From positions 1 through 46,634 of the forward strand of contig JAGCMB010000059.1 of assembly GCA_017646665.1 (NCBI GenBank): a stretch of DNA of 46,634 nt. Direction: 5' to 3'. Of this stretch, positions 7,696 through 16,028 are shown in pieces. Below the pieces are notes generated by a model that was not told the origin of the DNA, ran no database searches, and saw only the letters and a list, made by a program, of their open reading frames with translations. The first letter of the stretch is position 1. Every line of letters starts with the position of its first letter. The stretch comes from Bacteroidaceae bacterium (lineage in GTDB: Bacteria > Bacteroidota > Bacteroidia > Bacteroidales > Bacteroidaceae). The position numbers and the translations under genes were made by a program.

Positions 7696-9678
7696 ATGAA
7701 AAATCGTTTTCTACTTATGCTCACCGCATTGATGCTTTGCTTCACACTGCAAATCAATGCACAGAACAAAAATCCAAAGCCTTTTGTCATCCCCGAACTG
7801 CGTGAATGGGTTGGTGCAACAGGCGAGTTCACAATCACCGAAGCGACAAAGATTGTTTATCCTAAATCACAGCCCGAGCTTGCCAGTGTTGCGCAGCTAT
7901 TGGTATTCGATTATTTCAAGATTACCGGTATCCAGTTGGAAGTAACAGAAGGCAAAGCTGCCAAAGGCGACATATCCCTTTCACTCAAAAAGGACAAGAA
8001 ACTTGGCAACGAAGGTTACAAGTTGACTATCGGCAACAATATAAAGATTGAGGCTACAACAATGCGCGGTGCCATCTGGGCAACACGTACGCTATTGCAG
8101 ATTGCCGAACAGAACAACAATAAAACCCTCCCAAAAGGTAATATAGTGGACTACCCCGACTATGAGATGCGTAGCTTTATGCTCGACTGCGGACGCAAGT
8201 TCATCCCCATCAGTTTCCTGCACGAGTATGTCGATTTTATGGCATACTACAAGATGAACACATTCCACATTCACCTCAACGACAACGCCTTCAAGCAGTA
8301 CTTTAACCACGATTGGGCAAAAACGCCATCGGGTTTCCGTCTGGAGAGCGATTTCTTCCCCGGTCTTGCATCACGCGACGGCTACTATACAAAGGAGGAG
8401 TTCATCGAGCTGCAGAAGCACGCCGAGCGCGTAGGTGTCGAAATCATCCCAGAGTTCGACGTTCCCGCACACTCATTGGCATTCGTACACTACCGCCCCG
8501 AGCTTGGCAGCAAGGAGTACGGTCTTGACCACCTCGACCTCTTCAACCCTGCAACTTACACTTTCGTCGATTCACTCTTTATGGAGTACCTTGGCGGCGA
8601 GGAGCCTGTTTTCCGTGGTCCACGTTTCCACGTAGGAACAGACGAGTACTCTAACCGCGACACAGCCGTTGTCGAGAAGTTCCGCTACTTCACCGACCAC
8701 TGCATCCGCGAGGCCGAGAAGTATGGCAAGCAAGCTTGCGTCTGGGGCGCACTCACACACGCAAAGGGCAACACCCCTGTAAAGGTTGACAACGTATTGA
8801 TGTACGAATGGTACAACGGCTATGCCGACCCTACAGAAATGATTAAACTCGGTTACGATGTCATCAGCATCCCCGACGGTTTCACATATATTGTTCCCGC
8901 TGCAGGTTACTACTATGACTACCTAAACTGCCAGTATCTCTATAACAGCTGGACACCGGCCATCATCGGAAACCAGACATTTGAAGAAAAGCATCCACAG
9001 ATAAAGGGCGGTTCGTTTGCAGTATGGAACGACCACGCCGGCAACGGTATCAGCAGCAAGGACATCCACTATCGTGTATACCCGGCTATGCAGACAATGG
9101 CAGTTAAAATGTGGACAGGCGCAAAACCAACCGTTCCATTCGAGGAATTCAACCAGGCACGTCTTGCACTCAGCGATGCACCGGGCGTGAACATCGCAGG
9201 CCGTTTCAGCGGGGAGAAACGCACTATTTTTGAGGTTGCCAATGTGGCTGCAAATACCGACCTTGTTGCAAAAACCGGTATCAGAGAGATTGGCTTCGAC
9301 TACAGCGTATCGTTCGACATCGAGTACAAAAACGAGAAGAACGGCACAGTGCTCTTTGAGTCACGCGATGCAGTCTTCTACCTTGCCGACCCAGCACAAG
9401 GCAAGCTCGGATTCTCACGCGACGGCTACCTCAACACCTTCAATTACCGTTTCTACCCGGGCGAGAAGGCACAGGTAACAATCTGTGGTAACGAGAGCGA
9501 TACAAAATTGTTTGTAAACGGCAAGCTCGTTGAAACACTAGACAAGCAGACTCTATACCACAACGAAGGTGGCAAGGACAAGATGTACTACGTTCGCACA
9601 CTTGTGTTCCCACTTGAAAAAGCCGGAGACTTCAGCAGCAAGGTTACCAACCTCAAGGTTACCAACAACAGCAAGTAA
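7696..9678 (+). CDS. GH20 beta-N-acetylhexosaminidase
   Basis: A 660-residue secreted glycosidase that removes terminal beta-linked GlcNAc or GalNAc, for example from mucin or host glycans. A signal peptide (LMLTALMLCFTLQINAQ) is followed by an N-terminal GH20b-like alpha/beta domain (about 30-140). The TIM barrel (about 150-490) shows FHIHLND, EIIPEFDVPAHS and the catalytic pair in FHVGTDEY (Asp316-Glu317; substrate-assisted catalysis), plus WNDHAGNG. Residues from about 510 look like a concanavalin/LamG-type beta sandwich (FDYSVSFDIEYK, LFVNGKLVETL). The product is probably periplasmic or surface-bound, though no lipobox is seen. A GT2 gene follows 30 bases downstream. The gene has a strong promoter. 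Confidence 0.93.
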   Translation: MKNRFLLMLTALMLCFTLQINAQNKNPKPFVIPELREWVGATGEFTITEATKIVYPKSQPELASVAQLLVFDYFKITGIQLEVTEGKAAKGDISLSLKKDKKLGNEGYKLTIGNNIKIEATTMRGAIWATRTLLQIAEQNNNKTLPKGNIVDYPDYEMRSFMLDCGRKFIPISFLHEYVDFMAYYKMNTFHIHLNDNAFKQYFNHDWAKTPSGFRLESDFFPGLASRDGYYTKEEFIELQKHAERVGVEIIPEFDVPAHSLAFVHYRPELGSKEYGLDHLDLFNPATYTFVDSLFMEYLGGEEPVFRGPRFHVGTDEYSNRDTAVVEKFRYFTDHCIREAEKYGKQACVWGALTHAKGNTPVKVDNVLMYEWYNGYADPTEMIKLGYDVISIPDGFTYIVPAAGYYYDYLNCQYLYNSWTPAIIGNQTFEEKHPQIKGGSFAVWNDHAGNGISSKDIHYRVYPAMQTMAVKMWTGAKPTVPFEEFNQARLALSDAPGVNIAGRFSGEKRTIFEVANVAANTDLVAKTGIREIGFDYSVSFDIEYKNEKNGTVLFESRDAVFYLADPAQGKLGFSRDGYLNTFNYRFYPGEKAQVTICGNESDTKLFVNGKLVETLDKQTLYHNEGGKDKMYYVRTLVFPLEKAGDFSSKVTNLKVTNNSK

Positions 9679-9708
9679 TATCCAAACAATAAAACACTGT
9701 GTAATAAT

Positions 9709-10542
9709 ATGAAGTGCAGTCTGATTATAATGGTCTATAATGACATAAAGACGCTCACTCTAACATTTGAAGCCTTAAAGATACAGACAGAAAAAGACTT
9801 TGAAGTAATCATCGCCGATGATGGTTCTAAATCCGATTTTGTATCAAGACTACAGGAATTGATATCTGAGGCGAATTTCAAAGTCAAACATATTTGGCAC
9901 GAGGACAATGGATGGCAAAAAGAGATTGTGATGAACAAGGCTATAGTCGCATCCGAGAGTGACTATATCATTTTCATCGATGGAGATTGTATCCCACACA
10001 AAAGATTTATCGAAGAACACCTGAAACTTGCCAAAGAAGGACAGGTTGTTGCCGGACGTAGAGTAATGCTCACAAAAGAGGTTACAGACTCATTGACACC
10101 CGAACTGATTGCTTCAGGGAAGATGCACAGCTACGTGTGGCCACGTATTATTTGGGCCGGATTGACAGGAAAGATAAATCAGGCTGAATCGGCAATCAGA
10201 CTCCCTATCTTTTTACGCAGGATATTGATTCCTCAAAAGCGTGTAGGCCTATTGGGCTGCAACTTCTCATTATACAAAAAAGATATTTTGGCAGTAAACG
10301 GTTTTGACGAACGATTCCTATACCCTGCCGTTGGCGAAGATACCGATCTCGAATGTAGATTGAACAGGATAGGTATATATTGCACAATTGAAAGACATTT
10401 AGCGACAGTCTATCATATCTGGCACAAATTCGACCACAGCGGAGAAGAAAAGAACCTGCCACTGTTCGAGGAGAACAACTCAAACAATGTATCGTGGACT
10501 CCGTACGGAATCATCAAAGAAGATTCCAGAAAAGACGCCTAA
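9709..10542 (+). CDS. glycosyltransferase family 2
   Basis: A 277-residue soluble GT-A fold glycosyltransferase. The nucleotide-binding start (CSLIIMVYND) and the DDGSKSDF motif are followed by the metal-binding DGDCIPHKRF motif and an acceptor-side region (GCNFSLYKKD, then AVGEDTDLECRLNRIG), with the ED motif likely supplying the base. No signal peptide or membrane segment is visible. It resembles enzymes that add sugars to lipopolysaccharide or capsule. It lies 30 bases after the hexosaminidase gene and may be co-transcribed. A strong hairpin terminator follows. Donor and acceptor are unknown. Confidence 0.88.
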   Translation: MKCSLIIMVYNDIKTLTLTFEALKIQTEKDFEVIIADDGSKSDFVSRLQELISEANFKVKHIWHEDNGWQKEIVMNKAIVASESDYIIFIDGDCIPHKRFIEEHLKLAKEGQVVAGRRVMLTKEVTDSLTPELIASGKMHSYVWPRIIWAGLTGKINQAESAIRLPIFLRRILIPQKRVGLLGCNFSLYKKDILAVNGFDERFLYPAVGEDTDLECRLNRIGIYCTIERHLATVYHIWHKFDHSGEEKNLPLFEENNSNNVSWTPYGIIKEDSRKDA

Positions 10543-10550
10543 GACATTGT

Positions 10551-10599
10551 ACACATAAAAATAGGGCTCAGATTAAATCTGAGTCCTATTTTTATGTGT
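10551..10599. terminator. bidirectional terminator between GT2 and purine permease genes
   Basis: ACACATAAAAATAGG and GCTCAGATT pair with AATCTGAGT and CCTATTTTTATGTGT, giving a stem of over 20 base pairs with one mismatch. A-rich and T-rich flanks on both sides fit a shared terminator for two convergent genes. Confidence 0.85.
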
Positions 10600-10615
10600 A
10601 TTCGACAAATTTCTT

Positions 10616-11908
10616 CTATATGAATATATACTTCAATATGAACAAAGCAGCCAATATGTACATTGTAGGCGTAATCTTCCGTGACTTACCACAAAGCATA
10701 TTAAGCAGCACATACGAAATCATACCAAGCATTATACCGTTAGATATTGAATATGTAAGAGGCATCATTACTATACAGATAAATGCAGGGATTGACTCAC
10801 AGTAATCATTGAATGGTATTTTTCTCACCGACTCAAGCATAAGCATACCCACAATAACAAGTGCTGCAGTTGTTGCAGCCGAAGGGATTGAAAGAAACAA
10901 CGGCGAAAAGAACAACGAAACAGCAAAGCACGCAGCAACCACGAATGCAGTAAGCCCCGAACGTCCACCCTCGGCAACACCGGCCGCACTCTCAACGTAT
11001 GTAGTGGTGGTAGATGTTCCCAACATAGCACCAACAGTAGTTGCAATGGAATCGGCCATAAATGCCTGCTTCACCCTGTAGATGTTACCATTCTTGTCCA
11101 CCATATTAGCCTTGCCACACACACCAATGAGAGTACCTACCGTATCAAATAGGTCAATAAACAGGAATGTAAACACCACGACAAGCATATCAAGCGAGAA
11201 TACGTGGTCAAACTGGAACTGACAGAAGATAGGCTTTATCGACTCAGGATGCGAGAGAACACCCCTAAACTCTGTAATACCACCGGGAATACCTATCAGC
11301 ATTGTAATGATGATACCGAGCAAGATTGCGGCTGGCACCCTCTTGGCATACAATATTCCGGTAATTACAATACCAATAAGAGCCAGCAGCGCATCTCCCG
11401 ATGTAATGTCGGCAAGCGTTACCAGGGTTGCGGAGTCAGCCACAATAAGCCCACCGCTATGCAACCCGATGAAAGCGATAAAAAGTCCTATGCCGGCTCC
11501 AATGGCATTCCTCAAGTTCATAGGAATTGCATTTACAAAAGCCTCACGTACGTTTGTAATTGTAAGGATAATGAATATCACACCTTCAATGAGCACAGCT
11601 GTCAAAGCAAACTGCCACGAGTACCCCATACCAAGACACACCGAATAAACGAAGAAGGCATTAAGCCCCATACCCGGAGCCAGACCAAAAGGCAATTTAC
11701 CAATGAATGCCATAGCAAGGCATCCAATGATGGCAGCCAACGCCGTTGCGGTAAATACCGCACCAGCAGACATCCCCTCCAATGCACTGAACATAGTTGG
11801 GTTCACCGCAAGAATATACGACATAGTAAGGAATGTGGTAACACCCGCAACAATCTCATTCTTAACAGTAGTCTGTTCAGGATTGAATCCAAATAATTTC
11901 TTTAACAT
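10616..11908 (-). CDS. NCS2 purine permease, AzgA/PbuG-like
   Basis: A 430-residue polytopic inner-membrane transporter that imports adenine, guanine or hypoxanthine with protons. The N terminus (FGFNPEQTTVKNEIVAGVTTFLTMSYIL) and the motifs GLAPGMGLNAFF, AIGAGIGLFIAFIGLHSGG and GTSTTTTYVESAAGVAEGGRSG are typical of the AzgA/GhxP branch, not the xanthine/uric acid branch. The order of signatures matches a full-length protein. It lies 49 bases downstream of a DUF5020 barrel gene, which probably provides the outer-membrane step. The exact base transported cannot be read from the sequence. Confidence 0.92.
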   Translation of the reverse strand: MLKKLFGFNPEQTTVKNEIVAGVTTFLTMSYILAVNPTMFSALEGMSAGAVFTATALAAIIGCLAMAFIGKLPFGLAPGMGLNAFFVYSVCLGMGYSWQFALTAVLIEGVIFIILTITNVREAFVNAIPMNLRNAIGAGIGLFIAFIGLHSGGLIVADSATLVTLADITSGDALLALIGIVITGILYAKRVPAAILLGIIITMLIGIPGGITEFRGVLSHPESIKPIFCQFQFDHVFSLDMLVVVFTFLFIDLFDTVGTLIGVCGKANMVDKNGNIYRVKQAFMADSIATTVGAMLGTSTTTTYVESAAGVAEGGRSGLTAFVVAACFAVSLFFSPLFLSIPSAATTAALVIVGMLMLESVRKIPFNDYCESIPAFICIVMMPLTYSISNGIMLGMISYVLLNMLCGKSRKITPTMYILAALFILKYIFI

Positions 11909-11957
11909 TGTTTTATTATTTTATCTATAAAAACTGATTGATTGCTTATCTTTTTAT

Positions 11958-12683
11958 TCAGAAAGTCCACTTTACCGCAACTGTAGGCATCACATCAAAC
12001 CCTTTAGTAATAAAGTTATTCGACAGTTCCACCTCAGTACCAAGGCTCAGGTTCACATTTTCCCAACCCTTGATTCTGTTCATATTTACCCATAACTGCG
12101 GTTCAGCCATAAAAATGTACTCCGTTCCCTGCCAGGCCCTTATTTCTCGCCAGAAGTCAGCATAGCCATTGAATGACAGCCAATGATTAAGAAAATCAAG
12201 ATTCCACACTGCAGTTACTTGAAAATTATGACACGCATTGTTTGAAGGTTCGCCAACATAACCCACCGCATCCGGAATCAATTTGTACATTACAGATAGT
12301 GACCAAGTCTTGCTCCAATCACTTGAGTGACCTGAGTATGTCGCACCCACCAGCCAAGCATTGTCAAACGACATTGTATTGCTCAGGCCACCGTTGTATT
12401 CAATGTGAGCCGACAGCCAATTGAGTTTACTATCCTTCCAAAAGCAAAGTTCACGCGAGATTTCACCATACGCACCAAAAGCTTTCGGAGCAAAGTCCAT
12501 ATCAATAAAGAAAAAAGTGCTACCATACTTGTCGGCACGAAACATCTCCACGGTCGATGTCGCACAATTGCGACGGATGTCGTAATGCAACTGAATATTC
12601 TGCGCCTCACCCTTTGATGCAAACGCAAAAAACAGTACAACAGCAACAAAAATTCTTGACTTTAAGAATCTTGTGTTTTCCAT
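11958..12683 (-). CDS. DUF5020 family outer-membrane barrel, possible nucleobase channel
   Basis: A 241-residue protein with a signal peptide (IFVAVVLFFAFASKGEAQ) and a body of amphipathic beta strands ending in Phe (MPTVAVKWTF), as in BAM-inserted barrels. The sequence resembles Bacteroidota proteins named DUF5020. Several features recall small 12-strand channels of the Tsx type (FFFIDMDF near the N terminus, length near 240), but I cannot show homology by eye. It is the first gene of a two-gene operon with a purine permease, so a role in nucleobase or nucleoside passage is likely by context. A promoter-like TATTTTTGC lies about 80 bases upstream. Confidence 0.75.
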   Translation of the reverse strand: MENTRFLKSRIFVAVVLFFAFASKGEAQNIQLHYDIRRNCATSTVEMFRADKYGSTFFFIDMDFAPKAFGAYGEISRELCFWKDSKLNWLSAHIEYNGGLSNTMSFDNAWLVGATYSGHSSDWSKTWSLSVMYKLIPDAVGYVGEPSNNACHNFQVTAVWNLDFLNHWLSFNGYADFWREIRAWQGTEYIFMAEPQLWVNMNRIKGWENVNLSLGTEVELSNNFITKGFDVMPTVAVKWTF

Positions 12684-12764
12684 ATTATAATTATTATAAG
12701 GTTTATACCACCCTATCTCTTGCCAAGATTTAAGGTAAAAACAGATATGCCTAAACTATCTACT

Positions 12765-12773
12765 GCAAAAATA
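12765..12773 (-). promoter_or_regulatory. promoter -7 element of the DUF5020-permease operon
   Basis: The minus strand reads TATTTTTGC, matching TAnnTTTGC. The coding start is 82 bases downstream. No clear TTTG is seen at the usual upstream distance. Confidence 0.5.
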
Positions 12774-12907
12774 AGTTAAATATACGAATAAAGTAACTTT
12801 TATTTATGTTTTAAGCACATTGGAACCATTGACCGACTCCCTGTTTTAACCATTCCCTTAGAATTACTAATAATAAAAGTTAAATATTATATCTTTCCGC
12901 TTTTTAC

Positions 12908-12934
12908 ATTTCTAAAACTTTAGATTTCTAAAAC
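12908..12934 (+). promoter_or_regulatory. candidate BlaI-type operator
   Basis: ATTTCTAAAAC occurs twice (12908-12918 and 12924-12934) in direct orientation 16 bases apart. Between and across them CTAAA-AC-TTTAG and TTTAGA-TT-TCTAAA form overlapping dyads. The array ends nine bases before the promoter -7 element. BlaI/MecI repressors bind short dyads as dimers, so autoregulation is plausible; binding here is inference. Confidence 0.5.
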
Positions 12935-12942
12935 ATTCGTTA

Positions 12943-12951
12943 TACATTTGC
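12943..12951 (+). promoter_or_regulatory. promoter -7 element of the BlaI/M56 operon
   Basis: TACATTTGC matches TAnnTTTGC exactly and lies 22 bases before the blaI-like start codon. The usual upstream TTTG is replaced by the dyad array. Confidence 0.7.
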
Positions 12952-12973
12952 ACAAGAAAGAAAAAATAACAAG

Positions 12974-13354
12974 ATGAAAAAATTCGATACACTTACAAAA
13001 GCCGAGATGCAGGTGATGAACGCGTTGTGGGATATGCCCGAAGGTGGGTGCATACACGACATAATTGAGAAGTACCCCGAGCCCAAACCAGCCTACACCA
13101 CAATATCCACATTCCTGAAAATCCTCCTTAACAAAGGATTCGTGGATTACCGCAAACTCAGCGGCAAGACCCACACCTACTACCCACTCATCAGTCGCGA
13201 AGCTTACACCGGCCAGGTGATGAAGGATGTTAAAGACTCGTTCTTCGGTGGTTCAGGCTCATCAATGGTAAAATTCTTTGCACAGAACGAAAAACTGAGC
13301 GAGAACGACATCAAGGAGCTGCTGGAGATAATCAAATCAAGCGAAAACAAGTAA
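12974..13354 (+). CDS. BlaI/MecI/CopY family transcriptional repressor
   Basis: A 126-residue winged-helix repressor. The N-terminal helix-turn-helix region reads LTKAEMQVMNALWDMPEGGCIHDII, then YTTISTFLKILLNKGFV (recognition helix) and the wing GKTHTYYPLISREAY, all as in BlaI. The C-terminal half is a dimerisation helix set ending in ELLEIIKSSENK. In known systems an M56 metalloprotease sensor triggers cleavage of the repressor and derepresses the operon. Here an M56 gene lies two genes downstream, so regulation by proteolysis is likely. The stop codon overlaps the next start by one base (TAATG), showing translational coupling. No beta-lactamase gene is nearby. Confidence 0.92.
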   Translation: MKKFDTLTKAEMQVMNALWDMPEGGCIHDIIEKYPEPKPAYTTISTFLKILLNKGFVDYRKLSGKTHTYYPLISREAYTGQVMKDVKDSFFGGSGSSMVKFFAQNEKLSENDIKELLEIIKSSENK

Positions 13355-14499
13355 TGAGAACAACGAATTACAAATTCACCACTATCTTCTTTCTATTTGT
13401 AGCATTGACAGCCAACGCACAAAAGACAATAGTTACAAACAGAGAAGGAACAATAGAAACCACTCTTGGTAACACAAAAGGAATATATTCCGACGGGCTC
13501 GACTTCAACGAGTTTTTCACCGGCGCCACAATCACAGCAAAAGTGAAGGCAAACAAAGAGGGAGAAGCCACAAGAATCAATATCACAAAGTGCAAAGTAT
13601 CATCTGTTGGGAATAGCGACGAGAAATCCTTTAACAGCGCAAAAAGGCTACTGAAAGAGAACTGCAAGAACATCATCGCCGGTAAAAAATGGAACTACGG
13701 CAATAATAGTTGCCACATAATATACAAAGCCGGCAAAACGCAAAAGGCTGAAAAGCCGAATATAAGTGAAGAGATACAATCAATAATCAACGCGCACATT
13801 ACAAAGGAGAAAAGAAGAGAAATTTATGGTATAAACGGCAGCGCGTTCATAAATGCGAAAATAGACCACGTAGGTAAAATATACGATACCGGATACATTG
13901 GCTGCATAATTTGGGACACAAGGTGGCAGACAGCACGTCGCAGCAACATAAACAGTTTGCACATTGCTGTAGGGTCAAGTTCCATTACAAGCATCAGACT
14001 GCGCCCCGACTATTCAAGCACTGAATACAAGAGTGTGGAGAATGCAAGAAAGTTCTTGAAGAACACAGCCAAAAACATTGGAAAGGAGTTGGAAGGTAAA
14101 TATCTGCCCACAGCAACAAAGGAGAATATATGCATTGAGGTAAACATAAACGGATACGATGTTGACATTGAACAAAGCGAGCCGGAGTACCACGACGGTT
14201 ATAAGGCTCTAAAGAACATATATGTCGAAGAGTTGAAGAATGACAAGACTATTTCACGAAACAACATAAAAGGACACATAGACATCTATCTAAAGATTAA
14301 AAAGAGCGGTAAAGCCATATTCTACTCTGCTAACCCAGAAATCTCAAGCAGTAACGGCAAAAACAGCGAAAGAAAAATTATAAAAGAGATTATAGACTGT
14401 TTGAAAAAGACAACAAAAAAGATGGCACGCTGGACACCGGCAACATTCGACGGCAAGGAGATTGAAAAAATTGCCCGCTTGCGCATTGAATTGGAATAA
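13354..14499 (+). CDS. secreted protein with repeated divergent TonB-C-like modules
   Basis: A 381-residue protein with a signal peptide (FTTIFFLFVALTANAQ) and no further membrane segment. Residues about 48-130 hold a module with the pattern ATITAKVKANKEGEA, ITKCKVSSVGN, NIIAGKKW. A comparable module is at the C terminus of the downstream M56 protein. Residues about 295-380 repeat the design (GHIDIYLKIKKSGKAIF, then KKMARWTPATFDGKEI) and look like the TonB C-terminal fold, where a W.P...G segment is typical. The middle third may be another copy. It is coupled to the repressor gene by one-base overlap, and the M56 gene starts 9 bases after it. I do not recognise a named family; a periplasmic partner or ligand decoy of the M56 sensor is inference. 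Confidence 0.6.
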   Translation: MRTTNYKFTTIFFLFVALTANAQKTIVTNREGTIETTLGNTKGIYSDGLDFNEFFTGATITAKVKANKEGEATRINITKCKVSSVGNSDEKSFNSAKRLLKENCKNIIAGKKWNYGNNSCHIIYKAGKTQKAEKPNISEEIQSIINAHITKEKRREIYGINGSAFINAKIDHVGKIYDTGYIGCIIWDTRWQTARRSNINSLHIAVGSSSITSIRLRPDYSSTEYKSVENARKFLKNTAKNIGKELEGKYLPTATKENICIEVNINGYDVDIEQSEPEYHDGYKALKNIYVEELKNDKTISRNNIKGHIDIYLKIKKSGKAIFYSANPEISSSNGKNSERKIIKEIIDCLKKTTKKMARWTPATFDGKEIEKIARLRIELE

Positions 14500-14508
14500 A
14501 ATCAAATT

Positions 14509-15951
14509 ATGACAGCCATACTAACCTACATACTGAAATGGTCACTTGGACTGGCGGTACTATACCTGCCGTTCGCACTGCTGTTGCGAAAGGAGACATT
14601 CGCCGCACTCAACCGCAGGCTGCTGCTATCTACAATCATTGTATCGGCACTGTTACCGGGCATAACAGTAAGTTACCCTGTTGAGATAGAACTGCCGGCA
14701 GAAACAGCCATAACTATTATTGCAGACACACAGACTGTACATCCTGCCGTCACCGAAACAAATATAAATGAGATTGTTACTCCACGCAACATATTCATAA
14801 TTTACGTTGTTGGAGTCATTTTTAGCGCACTGCTTTTTGCAACAAGCATCATCAAGGCTCTACGCAACATAAAGCGCGGAACAATTTGGATTGACAAGCA
14901 AAAAAGAATGACCATATATTGCCACGCCAATGACACTGCGCCATTCAGTCTGTTCCGCAAAGTAGTAATCTCACAACAGGATTACGACGAATGCAGCAGG
15001 GAGATTCTGCTGCACGAGGAGGGGCACATCAGGCACGGCCATTCATACGATATGCTTCTCATCAGCATTGTCAAGGCACTGCAATGGTTTAATCCGTTCA
15101 TATATCTTTTGGCAAATGACATCAAGGAAATTCACGAATACGAAGCCGACAAATACGTTCTACAACAGAACGGGAATACCCGAGCCTACCAATTGCTTAT
15201 ACTGAAGAAAGCAACCGGCAACAATCTGCTCCCATTAGCAAACAACTTCAGTCAAAGCCATATTCGCAACCGAATAAAGATGATGGCACGCAAGGAAAGC
15301 AACGGAAACAGGCGTTGCAAATGGCTATATCTGTTGCCGGTTTCTGTTGCATATATCGGTGCCTTTGCACAGCCTGAATACATCTACACCACAGAGCCAG
15401 AAGCCACAGAGCAGAAAGCAACCCTATCGCAACCGATAACAGAGAAGGAAGAAACTGCTGTGCAGCCGATAACTTGCCTGCCCGCTACCGGCAAAGCAAA
15501 CATAGCTTATGAAAAGACACCATCCAAACGGTTGCCAAAGGAGATTGCAAGAATTGAGCCACCGGTGATTGAAGAAGAACAGCCGTTCAGCGACAGCTAT
15601 TGCGAATACATTGATATTGAAAGCAGTACAGGTGAAGCACTAAAAACCAGCGGAATAAGAAAGTGCGACGTTAGGGTACTTTTCACAACCGGCAAAGACG
15701 GGAAGCCCGGCAACTTGAGCATAGCAAGCTGCAATGTCACAGCACCCGGCAACACAACCCCGGCCGACATTGAGCAGATAAAGGCAACAGCCACTGCCAT
15801 AACAATAGAGCACATTGCCGGCAAGCAGTGGCACGCCGGGCAAAAGACACGATACGATGCACATATAATATACCACTACGGCCCATCAATGGAGATTGCA
15901 GGCAACAACAGCAGCCTACCGCTGATGGCAGGCGCAACAGCAATAAGATAA
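14509..15951 (+). CDS. M56 family (BlaR1-like) membrane metalloprotease sensor
   Basis: A 480-residue membrane protein. Hydrophobic helices occur at about 3-25, 35-52 and 88-110 and again near 270-287. The zinc-protease motif HEEGH is at 169-173 and a downstream HEYEAD (209-214) supplies the likely third ligand, as in BlaR1/MecR1. The C-terminal ~190 residues are extracytoplasmic and rich in Glu/Thr/Pro linkers. They end in a module (about 380-460) with KDGKPGNLSIASCNVTAPGN and IAGKQWHAGQ, which parallels the module in the upstream secreted protein. No penicillin-binding domain is present, so the signal is not a beta-lactam sensed in the BlaR1 manner. The expected output is inactivation of the BlaI-like repressor. 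Confidence 0.88.
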   Translation: MTAILTYILKWSLGLAVLYLPFALLLRKETFAALNRRLLLSTIIVSALLPGITVSYPVEIELPAETAITIIADTQTVHPAVTETNINEIVTPRNIFIIYVVGVIFSALLFATSIIKALRNIKRGTIWIDKQKRMTIYCHANDTAPFSLFRKVVISQQDYDECSREILLHEEGHIRHGHSYDMLLISIVKALQWFNPFIYLLANDIKEIHEYEADKYVLQQNGNTRAYQLLILKKATGNNLLPLANNFSQSHIRNRIKMMARKESNGNRRCKWLYLLPVSVAYIGAFAQPEYIYTTEPEATEQKATLSQPITEKEETAVQPITCLPATGKANIAYEKTPSKRLPKEIARIEPPVIEEEQPFSDSYCEYIDIESSTGEALKTSGIRKCDVRVLFTTGKDGKPGNLSIASCNVTAPGNTTPADIEQIKATATAITIEHIAGKQWHAGQKTRYDAHIIYHYGPSMEIAGNNSSLPLMAGATAIR

Positions 15952-15970
15952 CACCCCTATGTTGCTTTTT

Positions 15971-16014
15971 GAGTTCCTCCCCAGTCTTAGGGGGGATGCC
16001 AAAGGCTAAGGGGT
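15971..16014. repeat. G/C-run intergenic segment with inverted repeats
   Basis: Between the M56 and MG2/Sel1 genes the sequence holds runs of C and G that can pair (CTCCCC with GGGGG; CCCC with TAAGGGG), flanked by ordinary A/T-rich sequence. It is unlike other short gaps in this window and may be a degenerate interspersed repeat or an mRNA stem that adjusts expression of the next gene. Confidence 0.3.
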
Positions 16015-16028
16015 TTAATACCAACAAT

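Noticed and set aside
12974-15951. Reading the BlaI and M56 genes as a beta-lactam resistance locus
   Set aside because: No beta-lactamase or PBP2a gene is present and the M56 protein lacks a penicillin-binding sensor domain.
15828-16028. Upstream extension of the MG2/Sel1 open frame into the M56 gene
   Set aside because: The extension has no family resemblance, overlaps the M56 C terminus out of frame, and a good signal peptide starts at 16029.
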